A stretch of 64,000 nucleotides of DNA from Solibacteraceae bacterium. GTDB lineage: Bacteria > Acidobacteriota > Terriglobia > Bryobacterales > Bryobacteraceae. The notes under the pieces are model-generated. The model was not told where the DNA came from, did no database searches, and saw only the letters and a program-made list of their open reading frames with translations. Positions within the stretch are counted from its first letter, which is position 1. Every line of letters starts with the position of its first letter. Location: assembly GCA_026984795.1 (NCBI GenBank), contig JALSRK010000055.1, positions 1 to 64,000 of the forward strand, given 5' to 3'. Positions 60,446-64,000 of this stretch are shown in pieces. Both the position numbers and the translations under genes were made by a program.

Positions 60446-62890
60446 TCACCGCGTGCGTTCCAGGATCGACTCCATCAGCACCACCGTATAGGGCTGCCAC
60501 GTCGAGAGCAGCCAGTTCAACCGCACCGTTCCATCCGCCAGAATGTGGGTGAAACGCGGGATCAGGTACGGCCCGTACAGTTCCCCTTTGGCGCCCAACT
60601 GCGGCGTCTTGCCGTCGCCGATGTAGCGGCCGTAGGCCGGCCCCCAGCCGTAGTCCTTGGCCGGGTCGAACAGGACCATCGAGTCGCTCCACGGTCCCCA
60701 GGGCTGCGTCGCCGCACGCAGCCGGATGGTCTTCTGCTGGGCGTTGTAGGTGGCCAGCCATAGGCCAAGTTCAGCGCTGTAGTGGATCAGCGGCTCGCCG
60801 AACGCCCAGGCGTGCATGGCGCGGCTCTCCGGGCTGAGTCCCGGGCCGTGCTCGATGCGGAACAGCGCCATGGCGTCGGACTCCTTCGGCGACCAGGTGA
60901 GCTGCGGGTCGCCCCCCGCCGGGAACTGCGCTCCGGAGAGGAACCGCACCGCCTGCCGGTCACCCGCCCGCAGGCTCTCGAGCGGCGCCGCCGCCAGGTA
61001 CACGTCGGGATTGTCGTGGTTCCCGCTGCCGAAGATCAACACCCACTGGTCCGAACTGCAGGCCGTCATTCCCGGCAGCGGGCCGCTCACCGGCGCCGCC
61101 GCGATATCGATGAAGTGCGTCCGGCCGAAGTCGTAGACTTTCCGGAACGTGTAGCCGCCGTCCTCGGAGCGGGCCAGCAACGACCTTCCCGCCGAGTCCA
61201 CCGCAAACCAGACGAACATCGTCTTGCCGTCGCTCAGTCCCGCCACCGGCACGTTGAGCGTACCCAGGTCCACGCAGTCGTCCTTGCCCTCGTCCGGGCA
61301 GGAGATGCGCGGATTGGCGTAGCCCCGGCCGCGGCTCGGGTCTTTGAGGAACGTCAACCGGAACTCTTCTGGTCCTTTCGCCTCGGTCCAGGCGATGGCG
61401 TCGTCGTGGCGCTCGTCCCAGCCGGGCGCCTCGGGGTCGGAGTCGCCGAAGAGGAAGTAGAGCTTGCCGCCGTGCTCGAACGGGGCCCCGAGGTCGGTCT
61501 GGGCGATGCCGAAGCGCGTTTCGGTCTGCTGGCGGGTCGGCTTCAGCGTCTCGAAGTCCAGGTCCCCGATCACCTGCTCGAGCTTGCGCGTCGTCAGCAG
61601 CCGGAACGGCGGCCCGTTCTCCGCGCTTTGCGTGCCGGAGCCGGCCTGGCCGAGCTCGAACTCCATGCGGCCGACGTTCAGGTTGTAGGTGACGAAGCCG
61701 CCGCCCGAAGCGGTGAAGTAAAAGTGCCGCGGCCCGGCGTCCTTCGGGATGATGCTCGGGATGTAGCCGCCCGGGAACATGCCGGCTCTCCGCCACGGTC
61801 CCCACGGCTTCGGCGCTTCGTAGAGAACGCCGGCCGGGATTGGATCCTTGACTCCCGGCAGCCCGAGCTGCTCGCCCGGCGCGATGTCGGCCAGACCGGA
61901 GAGGAACAGGTAGCGCCCGGCGCCCTCGTGGTAGATGGCCGAGCCCTGAGCGGCCGTCGCCAGCCCTTCGAGGGGAGCCGCTTTGTCCCGCTCTTCGTAT
62001 CCCACCCAGCGCGGTTCGCCGCCGTTCTTCCAGCCGGCGAAGTATTCGTAGGCCCGGTAGTCCAGCACCGGATCCGGCCCCCCGCCGCTCCGCACGCGCA
62101 CCCGGGCCAGGTAGACCTGCTGCAGCTCCGGCTCCTCGCCGATCTCCTCGCCGATGCCGAGACCGTAGAGGTACCCGTCCCGGTTCAGCCGGTAGGCCTG
62201 GCCCATGTTGATGAACATCATCACCCGGAAGGGGCTGTCTTCGCCCCACGGCGAGTCCGGAATGGCCTTCCAGGACTCTCCGTCGTTGTCCGAATAGGCC
62301 ACGTAGCCGTAGGTCGGCTCGCCCGGCGGGTAGTGCAGGTGCATGTACATCCGGCCGCCGATGAAGACCAGGCTGGAGGGTTTGTCGGAGTGCTCGAACA
62401 CGCGCAGGTCGCCGTAAGGGATATGCCGGCTCACCACGCACTGGTTGGGTCCGTCACAGGTCTCGAACTTCGGCGCCGGGCCTCTCAACTCCACCAGGCC
62501 CGCCGGCGTGTACTGGCACAGCGGCAGGCACTGCGCGCAACTGAAGACCTGGCAGTACTCGTTGTCCGCCTCCTTCGGGCGGTAGCAGCCCGGCGACTCC
62601 TCGACGTATGCCTCGTCGAACTCGTCCGGCTCGTCCATCAGCAGCGTCGGCAGGCAGCCGTTCATCCCGGTGGCGTCGCCGAAGGCCAGGAACAGCCGGT
62701 CGTCGTCGTCCCAGGTGGCTGTCCACAGGTCGCCGGGATAAGGGATCTTCACGAAATCCCCGGCGATCCGGACCGATTCGATCACCCCGCTCCGGGCTGC
62801 GCCCGCCGCCTTGCCGCCGGCCGGTTCCGCCCCGGCGCCCTCGCCCAGCAGCAGCACCGCCGCGATGAACAACAACGCCTGTCTTTTCAT
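60446..62890 (-). CDS. Exported DUF4185-like beta-propeller protein
   Basis: 814 aa from ATG 62890, with AGGAGG upstream. The signal peptide (MKRQALLFIAAVLLLGEGAGAEP) leads to two sialidase/propeller-like halves with DUF4185 features: TATWDDDDRLFLAFGDATGMNG and, later, LGAPFEHGGKLYFLFGDSDPEAPGWDERHDDAIAWTEA, WGPWRRAGMFPGG and WGPWSDSMVLFDP. Between about residues 100 and 155 lies a Cys-rich stretch (PGCYRPKEADNEYCQVFSCAQCLPLC ... CDGPNQC) of unknown role. Such proteins bind or cleave glycans, but no enzyme activity is proven here. Its 3' end lies 13 nt from the convergent CobB-like gene. Confidence 0.8.
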   Translation of the reverse strand: MKRQALLFIAAVLLLGEGAGAEPAGGKAAGAARSGVIESVRIAGDFVKIPYPGDLWTATWDDDDRLFLAFGDATGMNGCLPTLLMDEPDEFDEAYVEESPGCYRPKEADNEYCQVFSCAQCLPLCQYTPAGLVELRGPAPKFETCDGPNQCVVSRHIPYGDLRVFEHSDKPSSLVFIGGRMYMHLHYPPGEPTYGYVAYSDNDGESWKAIPDSPWGEDSPFRVMMFINMGQAYRLNRDGYLYGLGIGEEIGEEPELQQVYLARVRVRSGGGPDPVLDYRAYEYFAGWKNGGEPRWVGYEERDKAAPLEGLATAAQGSAIYHEGAGRYLFLSGLADIAPGEQLGLPGVKDPIPAGVLYEAPKPWGPWRRAGMFPGGYIPSIIPKDAGPRHFYFTASGGGFVTYNLNVGRMEFELGQAGSGTQSAENGPPFRLLTTRKLEQVIGDLDFETLKPTRQQTETRFGIAQTDLGAPFEHGGKLYFLFGDSDPEAPGWDERHDDAIAWTEAKGPEEFRLTFLKDPSRGRGYANPRISCPDEGKDDCVDLGTLNVPVAGLSDGKTMFVWFAVDSAGRSLLARSEDGGYTFRKVYDFGRTHFIDIAAAPVSGPLPGMTACSSDQWVLIFGSGNHDNPDVYLAAAPLESLRAGDRQAVRFLSGAQFPAGGDPQLTWSPKESDAMALFRIEHGPGLSPESRAMHAWAFGEPLIHYSAELGLWLATYNAQQKTIRLRAATQPWGPWSDSMVLFDPAKDYGWGPAYGRYIGDGKTPQLGAKGELYGPYLIPRFTHILADGTVRLNWLLSTWQPYTVVLMESILERTR

Positions 62891-62973
62891 CGAAACACCT
62901 CCTCTGCGGTTCGCTCTTACGGTTCCGGATCTGCCGCCGCAGGCGCCGCCGTCCCCGGAGCCTCGGTTCTTCT

Positions 62974-64000
62974 CTATTTCCTGCGAATGACGTAAGTGTG
63001 GCGCGGCTCGGTGTAGAAGCCGCCATGAATCTCGAACGGCCGGCCCTCGGCCGTCACGTCCTCCACGGTGGCGTCGCCGCTCACCGGGTACGGGAAGCGT
63101 TTGAACGAGAACAAGACGATGTCGTCGGAACCGTCTTTCGTCCAGGCCACCCCGAGCCATTCGTCGCCCCGGCCCACCAGATGCCGGTGCTGCATCCATG
63201 GCAGCACGCGCATGTAGTCGCGGTTCGTCTGCACGATCATGTCCACCTGGCTGTCGGACCACTGTTCGGTCAGGCTCAGGCTGAAGATCGACACGATGCC
63301 CTTGGAGGCCAGCGTCCGGTAGTAGCTGTCGCCCCGGATCATCGTGTCGGCCGCATACCGGTAGAGGCCGTACTCGCGGCCCTCGATCTTCTCGAACGCC
63401 GCCCAGGCCTCCTCCGCCCCGCCGCCGAAGAACGAGCCCTCCCAGCCGAACCCGCCGCCGGAGATGCCGAATGGGCTTACGCCCTCGATATAGATCTGGT
63501 TCAGCTCCATCTCCCGCCACGCCTTCTGCATCTCGATGGACCGCACCAGCGACGGGACCGGCTGCCGCGCCCGTCCGTCGGGGTAGACGCCGAACGTCAG
63601 CCACGAGTCCACCAGGAAGCCGGCGAACGGGGCCGTCTGGTTGAGCCGCTGCATCTCGCCGACGGCGTAAGAGAACCACCCGCTGTCCATCCGCACGCCG
63701 ACGATGTCTCCGTAGTCGGCGTCCTCGGGCACGCCGGAGATCTTCCAGCGGATCCAGTCGGGATTCTCGACGAGCAGCGGCGAGGAGTTCGACAGGTGCC
63801 CCGGCGTCACCCACAGCAGCAGGTCGATGCCCAGATCCCGGGCCTTCTGCGACAGGTAGCGAAAGCCCTCCTCGCCACCGAGAGCCGGGCTTACCTTCAT
63901 CGACCACGGCGCGTTGTTCGAGCCGAACGACCGGCTTCCGTCCAGGTACTTCTCCGGCGGATGATGCGCGTCGGCGTCCCACGGCCCGTCCAGCATGAAG
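62974..64000 (-). CDS. Glycoside-hydrolase-like TIM-barrel protein, 5' end outside window
   Basis: At least 342 codons, open at the right edge. The visible C-terminal part runs from FMLDGPWDADAHHPPE through LGIDLLLWVTPGHL, VGVRMDSGWFSYAVGEMQRLNQTAPFAGFLVDSWLTFGVYP and a final beta domain (DDIVLFSFKRFPYPVSGDATVEDVTAEGRPFEIHGGFYTEPRHTYVIRRK). The strand order and the Asp-rich ends are like GH36/GH-D alpha-galactosidases, though the family is not certain. It is followed by the DUF4185-like gene on the same strand after 83 nt, so the two may form an operon. Confidence 0.7.
   Translation of the reverse strand, partial: FMLDGPWDADAHHPPEKYLDGSRSFGSNNAPWSMKVSPALGGEEGFRYLSQKARDLGIDLLLWVTPGHLSNSSPLLVENPDWIRWKISGVPEDADYGDIVGVRMDSGWFSYAVGEMQRLNQTAPFAGFLVDSWLTFGVYPDGRARQPVPSLVRSIEMQKAWREMELNQIYIEGVSPFGISGGGFGWEGSFFGGGAEEAWAAFEKIEGREYGLYRYAADTMIRGDSYYRTLASKGIVSIFSLSLTEQWSDSQVDMIVQTNRDYMRVLPWMQHRHLVGRGDEWLGVAWTKDGSDDIVLFSFKRFPYPVSGDATVEDVTAEGRPFEIHGGFYTEPRHTYVIRRK

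Overview
The window is GC-rich (roughly two thirds G+C by eye) and looks like a chromosomal segment of an Acidobacteriota bacterium, probably of the Bryobacterales/Solibacter type. That assignment is inferred from gene content: a compact imuA-imuB-dnaE2 mutasome, many secreted glycan-degrading enzymes with Tat-type leaders, an EpsI-like protein, LptD/TolC/OmpA outer-membrane proteins, and small proteins remembered from acidobacterial genomes. It is a diderm heterotroph. No rRNA, CRISPR array, prophage or intact IS element is visible.

Layout. 1-6.1 kb: a gene-poor, repeat-rich stretch with dispersed REP-like elements, a tandem duplication of a two-gene unit (Cys-rich exported mini-protein plus 263-aa exported protein; the first mini-protein copy is a frameshifted pseudogene), and a heparinase II/III-like lyase. 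6.1-11.3 kb: imuA-imuB-dnaE2. 11.4-15.3 kb: a small beta-barrel protein, then locus A of a repeated membrane system (cytidylate-kinase-like/BON protein, TauE/SafE-type permease, TIGR02186-like protein). 15.3-24.5 kb: a secreted GH-like protein, PPK2, glnA, tRNA-Ser(CGA), a GH116-like glucosidase and two small membrane proteins. 24.6-26 kb: a lower-GC zinc-ribbon gene and an MNT/HEPN pair. 26.2-32.1 kb: sulfatase, OmpA-like, EpsI-like, aldo/keto reductase and beta-helix proteins, all on the minus strand. 32.2-38.9 kb: housekeeping genes (pgk, xerD, CCA-adding enzyme, truA) among small conserved proteins. 39-51 kb: envelope genes (TolC-like, glycosyltransferase-methyltransferase fusion, FecR, TPR, Sel1/pseudoprotease, RDD, LptD). 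51.1-60.4 kb: locus B of the membrane system. 60.4-64 kb: a DUF4185-like protein and a truncated glycoside-hydrolase-like gene.

The most unusual content is the two-locus system. Three paralogous 270-aa kinase-like/BON proteins and three TSUP (TauE/SafE) permeases are spread over 12.4-15.3 kb and 51.1-55.7 kb. Around them lie a TIGR02186-like membrane protein, a 98-aa membrane protein, a lipoprotein, a PEP-synthase-like protein without its PEP/pyruvate-binding barrel, and a CobB/CbiA-like amidotransferase that could instead be a siroheme amidase. I infer a membrane-associated anion (perhaps sulfur oxyanion or organic acid) transport and activation system; no substrate can be read from the sequence.

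A second cross-cutting observation is that at least eight genes lack a Shine-Dalgarno sequence and carry a -10-like TANNNT box only 6-8 nt before the start codon, which predicts leaderless transcripts for much of the secreted-enzyme set.
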